From positions 1-5,489 of the forward strand of contig JASBRM010000385.1 in the NCBI GenBank assembly GCA_030149405.1: a stretch of 5,489 nt of DNA. The letters are read 5' to 3'. A program made the translations under genes and the position numbers. Positions 1 to 5,489 of the stretch are shown in pieces. The notes below the pieces were generated by a model. The model did no database searches and had not been told where the DNA came from. It saw nothing but the letters and a program-made list of their open reading frames with translations. Numbering within the stretch: the stretch's first letter is position 1; each line of letters begins with the position of its first letter. Source of the DNA: Neptuniibacter sp. (lineage in GTDB: Bacteria; Pseudomonadota; Gammaproteobacteria; Pseudomonadales; Balneatricaceae).

Positions 1-6
1 CGATTG

Positions 7-1374
7 ATGTTTCTGACATCTCTATATCTACTGTCATTTCTAATCGTGCTAATCGCATTGAACACAGATCACTCACCCGCCGTTTTCTGGGATGATGTCA
101 GAACTGTATTAATTATTATCCTTGCTCCCATAGCGCTTAAGTATATTGTGCAACTGTCTACCTCACCCTTCTATTATTGGGTAGAGAAACATCGGCAGAC
201 TAAGCGCAACAGTTATATCCCTGCTTCTGTATCCGTGCTTATTCCAGCATGGAATGAAGAGGTAGGCATTATTAAGACTGTAAATTCAGTAATCGATACC
301 GAATACCCTGCGCTCGAAATCATTGTGATAAATGATGGTTCGACAGATCAAACTGATACTTTGATGACACAATTCCTGAGTGAGTTTAAACACTCTGAAT
401 CTGCAGACATCACAATAAAATACTTTTTTCTTGAAAATGGTGGCAAAGCACGGGCTTTGAACTTTGCTTTAGAACATGCCTCAGGAGAGATCGTCATTAC
501 CATTGACGCTGACAGTCTCATGCACCCTGCGTCTATCAAAAATATGATGCCTTTCTTTTCTGATCCTGAGGTTGCTGCCGTAGCCGGTAACGTGACTATC
601 GGAAACCGGGAAAAACCAATAGGGCTAATCCAGCAATTGGAATATCTGTACGGTTTTTTCTTCAAAAGAGCAGATTCAATTTTTAATTCTGTTTACATAA
701 TCGGTGGGGCAGCTGCCGCCTACAGGAAGGATATTCTGAAGAAAGCTGGCGGCTTTAATCATAAAATCATCACTGAAGATATCGAGATTTCAACGCGGCT
801 TCTTAAGCTGGGTTACAAAACCCGATACGCTGCAGATGCAATCACATATACTGAAGGCCCTTCAGAATACAAAGGGCTTTGTAACCAGAGGCTGCGGTGG
901 AAATTTGGCCGTTTCCAAACATTCTGGAAACATCGTGAGCTTTTCTTTAGTTGCTCATCAAAACATAGTTTTTACCTGAGTTGGTTTCTACTACCACTGG
1001 CTGTGTACTCTGAAATACTTCTGTTACTTGAGCTTCCGCTACTGACTGTTTTCTTTAGCTATATGATATCAACAGGTGATTATGTACCTTTATTGATCGC
1101 TATAAGCTTTTTCACTTTAGTCGTTTGCTTTCAATTACTTGCTGACAAGCAACGCCGTTACCATGCCAATTTACTGCCTTTGGTTCCGGTGGGTTGGATT
1201 GTCTGTTACATAATCGACGCAGTGGAATTACAAGCTATTTTGCGTAGCGTAAAACGTTTTATTCGGAACGAAGATCTTCAGTGGCAGAAATGGATTCGCG
1301 CGGGGTTGCCCATAGAACAATCATCATTTCCTGTTGAGCGATCAAGCACTGAAGAAGTTCTGTTAGATCGTTAG
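7..1374 (+). CDS. PgaC-like membrane glycosyltransferase, family 2
   Basis: Processive-type GT2 enzyme, probably transferring a sugar from a nucleotide sugar to a growing polysaccharide at the inner membrane. Numbering from the ATG at 7 (455 aa): two N-terminal membrane segments at about 2-20 and 33-52; nucleotide-binding start SVLIPAWNEE near 76-85; INDGSTD near 108-114; metal-binding DAD near 167-169; catalytic TED near 256-258; and QRLRW near 294-298, the Q(Q/R)xRW signature of hyaluronan, cellulose and PgaC-type synthases. C-terminal membrane segments lie near 322-350, 360-379 and 391-406. Length and layout match PgaC (about 440 aa), but no pgaA, pgaB or pgaD lies in view, so the sugar and product are unknown. 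The start is uncertain: a TTG at 4 is in frame and the frame is open to base 1, so the real start or an extra N-terminal domain may lie outside the window. The gene converges on the minus-strand gene ending at 1406. Confidence 0.88.
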   Translation: MFLTSLYLLSFLIVLIALNTDHSPAVFWDDVRTVLIIILAPIALKYIVQLSTSPFYYWVEKHRQTKRNSYIPASVSVLIPAWNEEVGIIKTVNSVIDTEYPALEIIVINDGSTDQTDTLMTQFLSEFKHSESADITIKYFFLENGGKARALNFALEHASGEIVITIDADSLMHPASIKNMMPFFSDPEVAAVAGNVTIGNREKPIGLIQQLEYLYGFFFKRADSIFNSVYIIGGAAAAYRKDILKKAGGFNHKIITEDIEISTRLLKLGYKTRYAADAITYTEGPSEYKGLCNQRLRWKFGRFQTFWKHRELFFSCSSKHSFYLSWFLLPLAVYSEILLLLELPLLTVFFSYMISTGDYVPLLIAISFFTLVVCFQLLADKQRRYHANLLPLVPVGWIVCYIIDAVELQAILRSVKRFIRNEDLQWQKWIRAGLPIEQSSFPVERSSTEEVLLDR

Positions 1375-1405
1375 TTAATAAATTATCGGGATATTGAGGG
1401 TGAGT

Positions 1406-2155
1406 TTAGAAGCCTACTCTTATCAGAGTGGAAGCAATTTTTTCAAGCTGCAACATGACATTTCGGGCGTTAGGGTAGTCCTTATGTAATATCAGATGTA
1501 TATCTGCCTTCTTAATTTGAGAGTATTGCAACCCCGTAATGGGATTCTCCCACAATACTTCTGCAGCCGGATAAGCATAATCTAAAACATACTCAGCTCT
1601 ACCTTTATCCAACATAGCAAACGCCGATTTATGATTCACCGCAACGTTGTTGGTGATGCTATTCTCTGGATCATTGATATATTTCACCAACCCTGAATAA
1701 CTATAACCCTGAATGGTAATGACACTTTTACCATTTAACTCTTCAATTTTACTGACTGGAATGGAGTCTTCTCGATAAAAAATCCTGATTTCAACCAGCG
1801 CTACAGGTTGCTCACTGACTAAGCAACACCCCTGTAAGATTGACTCAGCGTTGACCAGCATAGAGAACTTGGACACCCCCGTTCTCAGATTATGAAACAT
1901 TCTAATAGCAGGATAATCCTGGGCGCGCCAAGGGATACCCGCCTGCGAAAACAATTCTCCAGCTAACTCAATCAAAGGGTTCTTTAATTTTCCATTTTCA
2001 TCACGCTGGGTAGTCCATACAGATATATCAGGGTATGCATATTCAAGCTCTTCTGGCTGAGCAGAAACCTGAAATGCAGACAAACATAAAAGGAGAATTA
2101 CGCCTTTTCTAATCTTTGAAATAGCCTTAGAACAGGGTTCGTTTATCTCACTCAA
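1406..2155 (-). CDS. periplasmic solute-binding-like protein (SBP family 3 type)
   Basis: A 249-aa exported protein resembling the extracellular solute-binding family 3 fold used by amino-acid ABC transporters and by orphan periplasmic sensors. A signal peptide is visible: basic residues K14, R16 and K17, a hydrophobic stretch at about 18-29, and a likely cut after VSA (residue 32), leaving about 217 aa. Family-like segments are NPLIELAGELFSQAG (59-73), the lobe-linking ELNGKSVITIQG (139-150), and FAMLDKGRAEYVLDY (179-193), which resembles the second-lobe region that reports on ligand. The mature chain has only two cysteines, C110 and C111, next to each other. The start is TTG at 2155: it is the first start in the open frame, it keeps the signal peptide, and it has a good ribosome site. 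The gene overlaps the end of ppnN by 8 bases. No permease or ATPase gene is nearby. Ligand unknown; family assignment rests on general resemblance rather than a decisive motif. Confidence 0.75.
   Translation of the reverse strand: MSEINEPCSKAISKIRKGVILLLCLSAFQVSAQPEELEYAYPDISVWTTQRDENGKLKNPLIELAGELFSQAGIPWRAQDYPAIRMFHNLRTGVSKFSMLVNAESILQGCCLVSEQPVALVEIRIFYREDSIPVSKIEELNGKSVITIQGYSYSGLVKYINDPENSITNNVAVNHKSAFAMLDKGRAEYVLDYAYPAAEVLWENPITGLQYSQIKKADIHLILHKDYPNARNVMLQLEKIASTLIRVGF
1414..1443 (+). terminator. weak candidate terminator for the glycosyltransferase transcript
   Basis: A small hairpin has ACTCT at 1416-1420 pairing with AGAGT at 1425-1429 around a TATC loop, extended by one G-T and one C-G pair at 1414-1415/1430-1431. 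A run of six T follows at 1438-1443. It lies 40 bases past the glycosyltransferase stop, inside the 3' end of the convergent gene. The six-base gap between stem and T-run and the short stem make this a poor intrinsic terminator, so it may be chance. No better hairpin is visible in the 31-base gap between the two stop codons. Confidence 0.2.
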
Positions 2156-3533
2156 CCAACATCCCCTGAGTAAGTTTGTAACAGGGTTGATATTCCTGAT
2201 AGTTGATTTTCATCCTCCGCTGTTCAACGAACGAAGCCAGCAGTTTATCCAGTGGAGCCATGATGTTTTCTTCACCTTGGATTTCGAACGGACCTTTTTC
2301 TTCGATTTCCCGTATTCCCATCTCCTTAACATTACCAGCAACAATACCGGATAAAGCGCAGCGTAGGTTGGATGCTAGCTCATATTCGGACTGATCTTTA
2401 ATCAGTGCCAGTGATGCCATATTTTCATGGGTAGGCTCAAAGGGTTGTTGGAAACTTTCTGGAATATGTAACTGCCAGTTAAAATGGAAAGACTCACTGG
2501 TCGCGACACGATAACGAGTGACTTGCTCCAGGCCATCGGCCATGGCTTCTGCGACGGCATGCTCATCATCAATAATCACCTGATAACGTGATGCCGCATG
2601 TTCACCCAGTGTTTCCCGGATAAAGCCATCAATCTGGGCAAAATACTCTTCACTACCAGCAGGACCGGTCAGTACCAGCGGGAAGGGTAGATTATGATTT
2701 CGTTCATGCAGCAGGATACCCAGAATATAAAGCAGCTCCTCCGCTGTACCAGCACCGCCCGGAAAAATAACGATGCCATGACCTAAACGCACAAAGGCTT
2801 CGAGGCGTTTCTCAATGTCCGGCATGATGATGAGTCTGTTTACTATAGGATTTGGGCTCTCTGCGGCGATGATGCCTGGCTCAGTGATACCAACATACTG
2901 ACCTTCACTGATACGTTGTTTCGCATGGGATATTGTTGCGCCCTTCATGGGTCCTTTCATGGCCCCTGGTCCACAGCCAGTGCAAATATTCAGGCCGCGT
3001 AATCCCATCTCATAGCCCACTTTCTTGGTGTATTCATACTCGTGACGATCGATAGAGTGGCCTCCCCAGCACACCACCATATCTGGCTTGACATGGGGCC
3101 GAATAGCGCCTGCATGCCGCAGAACATGGAACACCATATTGGTTGTGGTCTCTGATTCAGTGATGCCTGGGCAATACTGGTCAAGCTCAATTCCCACGTA
3201 CAAAAGATCACGTAAAACCGAAAACAAGTGTTCGCGGATACCCGCAATAATTTCACCGTTCACAAATGCAGTGGCCGGAGCGTTAATCAATTCCAGCTGC
3301 ACACTGCGATGTTTATGGCTGATACGAATATCAAATTCCCGGAATTTCTCCAGCACCTGCTTGGTACTATCCAGTTCACTACCACTGTTCAAAACCGCCA
3401 GAGCACATTGACGAAACAAACGATAAAGACCACCCTGACTGGCATCCTGTAATTGACGAACCTCATAAGGTGAAAGTGTATTAAGACTGTCTATTGGAGT
3501 AACACTGGTACTTACAAACGGCTCAGTAATCAT
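2148..3533 (-). CDS. ppnN: pyrimidine/purine nucleotide 5'-monophosphate nucleosidase PpnN
   Basis: Cytosolic enzyme of the LOG/lysine-decarboxylase-like family (formerly YgdH) that splits nucleoside 5'-monophosphates into free base and ribose 5-phosphate. In E. coli it is known to be tuned by (p)ppGpp, linking nucleotide salvage to the stringent response. The 461 aa match the usual length of about 454. The N-terminal PpnN domain (about 1-140) carries LAVLNSGS (45-52) and LELINAP (80-86). The LOG core (about 150-335) carries CWGGHS (155-160), CTGCGPGAMKG (184-194), PNPIVN (228-233), IIMPDIEKRLEAFVR (235-249) and the nucleotide-binding PGGAGTAEE (258-266) with its conserved Glu. The C-terminal PpnN domain carries PFEPTHENMA (364-373) and SGIVAGNVKE (395-404). 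The ATG at 3533 fits homologues and has a strong ribosome site. Downstream it is coupled to the binding-protein gene; upstream it is separated from cobB by 229 bases holding a candidate own promoter. Confidence 0.97.
   Translation of the reverse strand: MITEPFVSTSVTPIDSLNTLSPYEVRQLQDASQGGLYRLFRQCALAVLNSGSELDSTKQVLEKFREFDIRISHKHRSVQLELINAPATAFVNGEIIAGIREHLFSVLRDLLYVGIELDQYCPGITESETTTNMVFHVLRHAGAIRPHVKPDMVVCWGGHSIDRHEYEYTKKVGYEMGLRGLNICTGCGPGAMKGPMKGATISHAKQRISEGQYVGITEPGIIAAESPNPIVNRLIIMPDIEKRLEAFVRLGHGIVIFPGGAGTAEELLYILGILLHERNHNLPFPLVLTGPAGSEEYFAQIDGFIRETLGEHAASRYQVIIDDEHAVAEAMADGLEQVTRYRVATSESFHFNWQLHIPESFQQPFEPTHENMASLALIKDQSEYELASNLRCALSGIVAGNVKEMGIREIEEKGPFEIQGEENIMAPLDKLLASFVEQRRMKINYQEYQPCYKLTQGMLVE
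2153..2167 (-). promoter_or_regulatory. ribosome site and TTG start inside the end of ppnN
   Basis: On the minus strand AGGGGA (2167 to 2162) precedes TTG (2155 to 2153) with six bases between. Both lie within the last codons of ppnN, whose TGA stop is at 2150 to 2148. This supports the TTG start of the binding-protein gene and implies coupling of its translation to ppnN, because ribosomes finishing ppnN pass directly over the site. No ATG or GTG is available upstream in this frame before a stop. Confidence 0.6.
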
Positions 3534-3537
3534 GCGA

Positions 3538-3591
3538 CTACCTCCATGAAAACCTATCAGGCTCAGTTATTTCTGGTGGCTTAACCCTCAT
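3538..3591 (-). CDS. possible 17-codon leader peptide upstream of ppnN
   Basis: The minus strand carries an ATG at 3591 followed by 16 sense codons (peptide MRVKPPEITEPDRFSWR) and a TAG at 3540 to 3538, four bases before the ppnN ATG. A ribosome-site-like GGGA (3602 to 3599) precedes it by seven bases. The geometry, with a stop overlapping the downstream ribosome site, is that of a translated upstream frame. The peptide has no run of a single amino acid that would suggest classical attenuation. Short frames with a plausible ribosome site arise often by chance, so this stays a low-confidence candidate. Confidence 0.2.
   Translation of the reverse strand: MRVKPPEITEPDRFSWR
3541..3545 (-). promoter_or_regulatory. 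strong ribosome binding site of ppnN
   Basis: GGAGG on the minus strand lies seven bases before the ATG at 3533, an almost ideal match and spacing. The three bases immediately after it form the TAG stop of a short upstream reading frame (3591 to 3538), so a ribosome ending that frame would sit on this site. Confidence 0.75.
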
Positions 3592-3614
3592 AACTCATTC
3601 CCTATTGTTAAGCC
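3578..3614. repeat. 8-bp perfect inverted repeat in the ppnN leader
   Basis: GGCTTAAC at 3578-3585 is the exact reverse complement of GTTAAGCC at 3607-3614, with 21 bases between. If transcription starts near the candidate promoter at 3707-3735, both arms are in the ppnN leader RNA, 45 to 81 bases before the start codon. The loop would then hold the ribosome site and ATG of the short upstream frame. It could be an RNA stem, a protein-binding dyad, or chance. No T-run follows on either strand, so it is not an intrinsic terminator. Confidence 0.4.
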
Positions 3615-3661
3615 CCAATGAAAAACCGCAAACAACCTGAACAGGCGTAGAATTTTATTTT

Positions 3662-3687
3662 TATCAGTATTCAGACCCTGAGTGATA
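3662..3687. repeat. interrupted dyad between cobB and ppnN
   Basis: TATCA (3662-3666) pairs with TGATA (3683-3687), and inside it TCAG (3671-3674) pairs with CTGA (3678-3681) around ACC. The two parts are separated by an asymmetric bulge (four bases on one side, one on the other). On the minus strand it is followed by an A-rich stretch, not T, so it does not look like a terminator for cobB. It lies just downstream of the candidate ppnN promoter and might be an operator. The match is short and could be chance. Confidence 0.2.
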
Positions 3688-3706
3688 TATCGAAGTTCCC
3701 ATATAA

Positions 3707-3735
3707 ACTATAGCTAAACAAGTCTTACCAAACAA
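3707..3735 (-). promoter_or_regulatory. candidate sigma-70 promoter for ppnN
   Basis: On the minus strand TTGTTT (3735 to 3730) and TATAGT (3712 to 3707) are separated by 17 bases. The -10 matches five of six consensus positions and the -35 three of six. It would give a leader of roughly 165 bases before the ppnN ATG. It lies 28 bases past the cobB stop at 3763. No convincing terminator separates cobB from ppnN (a T-run at 3734-3739 read on the minus strand lacks a stem), so readthrough from cobB remains possible. Confidence 0.35.
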
Positions 3736-3762
3736 AAAATCCATATAAATCAGTGAGTAACT

Positions 3763-4479
3763 TTAGTTCTTAATTTGTTTAAGGATATCCTGTATAAATT
3801 CTGGAACCACTTCACTGGCAGGGCCATAGATATGGTGATCAAACGCAGACTCTTTTTTTGATGGCTCCAGATTCAGCTCAACAGTCACGGCTCCACAGGA
3901 GCTGGCCAATTCAACAAAGCCTGCCGCAGGGTATACATGACCGGAAGTTCCGATTGAAATAAACAGATCACAGTTTTCCAAAGCACTATAAATCGTGTCC
4001 ATATGCATGGGCATCTCTCCAAACCAGACAATATCTGGCCTTAAGTTTCCAGAGGAACCACAACACTGACAAAGATCTTCCGGCTGAGAGTCATCTTCAA
4101 CATGATAAACGACACCACTGTCCTGACAGCGCATATTCAGCAGTTCACCGTGCATGTGGATCAGATTATTACTGCCCGCACGTTCATGTAAGTTATCAAT
4201 ATTCTGAGTAACAAGAAGTACTTCACCCGGAAATTTATCTTCCAGTTTAGCCAGGGCCAAATGAGCTTTATTTGGCTGTACCTCATCGGATAACAGCTGG
4301 TTTCTTCGAGCATTGTAAAAACGATGCACAAGATGTGGATCACGGTGAAATGCCTCAGGAGTAGCCACATCTTCCACTCGATGATCTTCCCAAAGTCCAT
4401 CGGATGCCCGGAATGTTCGGATTCCAGACTCAGCAGAAATACCCGCCCCAGTCAAAATAACTATCGATTGAATCGCCAC
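3763..4479 (-). CDS. cobB: NAD-dependent protein deacylase, sirtuin CobB
   Basis: Cytosolic sirtuin that removes acetyl, and probably succinyl, groups from protein lysines, consuming NAD and releasing nicotinamide and O-acyl-ADP-ribose. In 238 aa it shows the NAD-binding GAGIS (11-15) with AESGIRTFR (16-24), [12 protein letters not shown] (91-102), catalytic His110 in [16 protein letters not shown] (177-187) and ELNLEP (201-206). FYNAR (54-58) supplies the Tyr55 and Arg58 pair that marks class III, desuccinylase-capable sirtuins such as SIRT5 and E. coli CobB. The small zinc module keeps Cys118, Cys137, Cys139 and Cys140. The GTG start at 4479 is fixed: an in-frame TAG lies directly before it and no other start precedes the NAD motif. 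The N-terminal extension of the long E. coli form is therefore absent. A G-rich site (GGGGGA, 4489 to 4484) lies only four bases upstream, so initiation may be modest. Divergent from the PhoH gene; followed by ppnN on the same strand. Confidence 0.97.
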   Translation of the reverse strand: MAIQSIVILTGAGISAESGIRTFRASDGLWEDHRVEDVATPEAFHRDPHLVHRFYNARRNQLLSDEVQPNKAHLALAKLEDKFPGEVLLVTQNIDNLHERAGSNNLIHMHGELLNMRCQDSGVVYHVEDDSQPEDLCQCCGSSGNLRPDIVWFGEMPMHMDTIYSALENCDLFISIGTSGHVYPAAGFVELASSCGAVTVELNLEPSKKESAFDHHIYGPASEVVPEFIQDILKQIKN

Positions 4480-4516
4480 CTATTCCCCCAAAAATCGCCT
4501 CTGAATTATTTGCCTC

Positions 4517-4545
4517 TTGTCATACTGCGGCAACATATGTATTAC
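4517..4545 (+). promoter_or_regulatory. candidate promoter toward the PIN-PhoH gene
   Basis: TTGTCA (4517-4522, five of six to consensus) and TATTAC (4540-4545, four of six) are 17 bases apart. Transcription would start near 4552, leaving a leader of about 200 bases before the ATG at 4751. A second, weaker pair is TTAAAA (4585-4590) and TATACA (4607-4612) with 16 bases between. The -10 region overlaps a 16-bp dyad, TATTA (4540-4544) and TAATA (4551-4555), that also covers part of the opposing cobB -10. Confidence 0.35.
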
Positions 4546-4551
4546 TAGACT

Positions 4552-4580
4552 AATATAGAGCCAGCCTAATCTATTCACAG
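4552..4580 (-). promoter_or_regulatory. candidate promoter toward cobB
   Basis: On the minus strand CTGTGA (4580 to 4575, three of six) and TATATT (4557 to 4552, five of six) are 17 bases apart, giving a leader of about 65 bases before the GTG at 4479. It faces away from the candidate PhoH promoter, with the two -10 boxes only six bases apart, so the two could not be fully occupied at once. The weak -35 keeps confidence low. Confidence 0.25.
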
Positions 4581-4593
4581 CTGGTTAAAAAGA

Positions 4594-4618
4594 GCACTCA
4601 TCTGAGTATACAAAGTGC
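4594..4618. repeat. nested inverted repeats in the cobB/phoH intergenic region
   Basis: GCACT (4594-4598) pairs with AGTGC (4614-4618), and overlapping it ACTCA (4596-4600) pairs with TGAGT (4603-4607) across two bases. The two pairings are mutually exclusive as RNA stems. A third short pair, CCAGC (4561-4565) and GCTGG (4579-4583), lies just upstream. None is followed by a T-run, so I do not call a terminator. The rest of the 271-base spacer (4480-4750) holds only candidate promoters and the PhoH ribosome site. Confidence 0.2.
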
Positions 4619-4738
4619 CCCGAAAGAAAAACGGCTTTAGCAACATAGTAAAGTTAAACGCAGCACCTGATCACAGGCCTCGCTGCACTCGCCTTAGTCA
4701 AACCAGATCCTGGCTTGCACACTCCCCTTCGGCTATAC

Positions 4739-4743
4739 AAGGA
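4739..4743 (+). promoter_or_regulatory. ribosome binding site of the PIN-PhoH gene
   Basis: AAGGA lies seven bases before the ATG at 4751, which supports that ATG as the start. The encoded N-terminus enters the PIN motif LDTNVLL within nine residues, as expected for this family. Confidence 0.6.
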
Positions 4744-4750
4744 ACCGGCT

Positions 4751-5489
4751 ATGACCGCCTCTAAACTCTATATTCTCGACACCAACGTTTTACTCCACGA
4801 CCCTAAGTGTCTGTATGAATTCAAGGAACAGGACATCAGTATTCCGATGACTGTGCTTGAAGAGTTAGATGATATTAAAGACCGCAAGAAAAATGTTTCT
4901 CAGGAAGCTCGGGCTGCCATCCGAGCTATTGATGACATCCTGAGTAAAGCAGCTGATGCCTCAGAAATTACCAAAGGTGTGGATATAGAGATCCCCATTA
5001 CCTCGGCAAATAAAGACCTTAAACTAGGCCAACTGAGCATTTTCCCAGATCATGAATTGACCAATCGGCAGGGCTTCCTACCCGATAATTCCAACAAAGA
5101 TAACCAGATCATCAACTGTGCGCTGCATCTGCAGGCTACTAATCCTCACCGCCATATCATTCTGGTTACCAAAGATATCAACATGCGTCTTAAGGCCTTG
5201 GGAGCAGGCCTGAAACGCGTTGAAGATTACCGCACCGACCAGCTTGTATCGGATATTGATCTGCTGCCAGCAGGTCACAATGATCTCGAAGGCAATTTCT
5301 GGGAACGGGTGGATGATGTAAATAGCTACCAGGAAGGCAGCCACACCTACCATAAGGTCAGCCAGGAGCTGTTACCAGAGACGTACCCTTGCGAATATAT
5401 TTACGATGAGTCTGAAGAGTTTGCTGCCCGTACGGCATCAGTTGCCGATGGTCAGGTGACTCTGCTCGATCTGGGTGTGGACCGCCTGA
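4751..5489 (+). CDS. PIN-domain PhoH family protein (PhoH2/YlaK type), 3' end outside window
   Basis: N-terminal 246 codons of a PIN-PhoH fusion; the frame is open to the right edge with no stop. The family joins a PIN nuclease domain to a PhoH P-loop ATPase, and mycobacterial PhoH2 acts as an RNA helicase and ribonuclease, so an RNA-processing role is likely. The PIN domain (about 5-165) keeps its acidic residues: Asp10 and Asn12 in LDTNVLL, Glu38 in VLEELDDIKDR, Asp117 in NKDNQI and Asp142 in VTKDINMRLKA, so it should be catalytically competent. Residues of about 166-246 form the linker seen before the ATPase, including YIYDESEEF (216-224). The Walker motifs would lie beyond 5489 and are not visible, so the PhoH half is inferred from the PIN and linker. 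Full members are about 460 aa. The ATG has an AAGGA ribosome site. Divergent from cobB, in its own transcription unit. Confidence 0.9.
   Translation, partial: MTASKLYILDTNVLLHDPKCLYEFKEQDISIPMTVLEELDDIKDRKKNVSQEARAAIRAIDDILSKAADASEITKGVDIEIPITSANKDLKLGQLSIFPDHELTNRQGFLPDNSNKDNQIINCALHLQATNPHRHIILVTKDINMRLKALGAGLKRVEDYRTDQLVSDIDLLPAGHNDLEGNFWERVDDVNSYQEGSHTYHKVSQELLPETYPCEYIYDESEEFAARTASVADGQVTLLDLGVDRL

Noticed and set aside
348..665. 105-codon minus-strand frame inside the glycosyltransferase gene
   Set aside because: It is antisense to conserved GT2 motifs, and its translation has no recognisable domain or supporting ribosome site.
2990..3452. Several 74-107 codon frames on both strands inside ppnN
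   Set aside because: They overlap a full-length, well-conserved ppnN and read as low-likelihood proteins; shadows of the real frame.
4161..4548. Frames of 74-79 codons overlapping cobB
   Set aside because: Both run across conserved sirtuin sequence in other frames or the opposite strand and show no domain.
4546..4668. 23-codon minus-strand frame starting near 4650 in the cobB upstream region
   Set aside because: No ribosome site precedes its ATG and the peptide has no feature suggesting selection; likely chance.
4665..4680. TCACA half-site suggesting a CRP operator
   Set aside because: No TGTGA lies at the required six-base spacing, so there is no symmetric site.
4715..4739. TTGCAC followed by TATACA as a promoter for the PIN-PhoH gene
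   Set aside because: The spacer is only 13 bases and the -10 box would overlap the ribosome site, leaving almost no leader.
5078..5353. 91-codon minus-strand frame inside the PIN-PhoH gene
   Set aside because: Antisense to the PIN catalytic region, whose acidic residues are intact on the plus strand; shadow frame.
1..5489. CRISPR array, tRNA, rRNA, insertion sequence ends, attachment sites
   Set aside because: No regularly spaced repeats, cloverleaf-like segment, transposase fragment or long terminal inverted repeats were seen on reading both strands.

Overview
The window looks like chromosomal DNA from a gammaproteobacterium. The reasons are a PpnN of the enterobacterial three-domain type, a CobB sirtuin close to the E. 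coli short form, a PIN-PhoH ATPase and a PgaC-like glycosyltransferase, with ordinary Shine-Dalgarno signals and moderate base composition. A marine or host-associated lineage such as the Oceanospirillales would fit, but that is a guess. I see no insertion sequence, integrase, tRNA, rRNA, CRISPR array or phage gene.

Layout. Positions 1-1374 (+) hold a membrane-anchored family 2 glycosyltransferase whose upstream context lies outside the window. It converges, with only 31 bases between stop codons, on a leftward (-) block. Reading that block in the direction of transcription gives cobB (4479 to 3763), a 229-base spacer, ppnN (3533 to 2148), and a periplasmic solute-binding-like protein (2155 to 1406). 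The last gene overlaps the ppnN stop by 8 bases and uses a TTG start, so ppnN and the binding protein are very likely cotranscribed and translationally coupled. Positions 4480-4750 (271 bases) are a divergent intergenic region with candidate promoters both ways. At 4751 (+) a PIN-PhoH gene begins and runs off the right edge; only its PIN half and linker are present.

How the genes work together. PpnN (nucleotide 5'-monophosphate nucleosidase) and CobB (NAD-dependent protein deacylase) both break N-glycosidic bonds of nucleotides and both touch purine, pyrimidine and NAD economy, but their adjacency may be coincidental. The binding protein coupled to ppnN has no permease or ATPase beside it, so it is more likely an orphan periplasmic sensor or binding protein than part of a local ABC transporter. 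The glycosyltransferase and the PhoH gene belong to separate transcription units.

I found no clear new multi-gene system. The points most worth a second look are the ppnN leader (a 17-codon upstream reading frame whose stop touches the ppnN ribosome site, interlaced with an 8-bp inverted repeat) and the TTG-start overlap joining a cytoplasmic nucleosidase to an exported binding protein.
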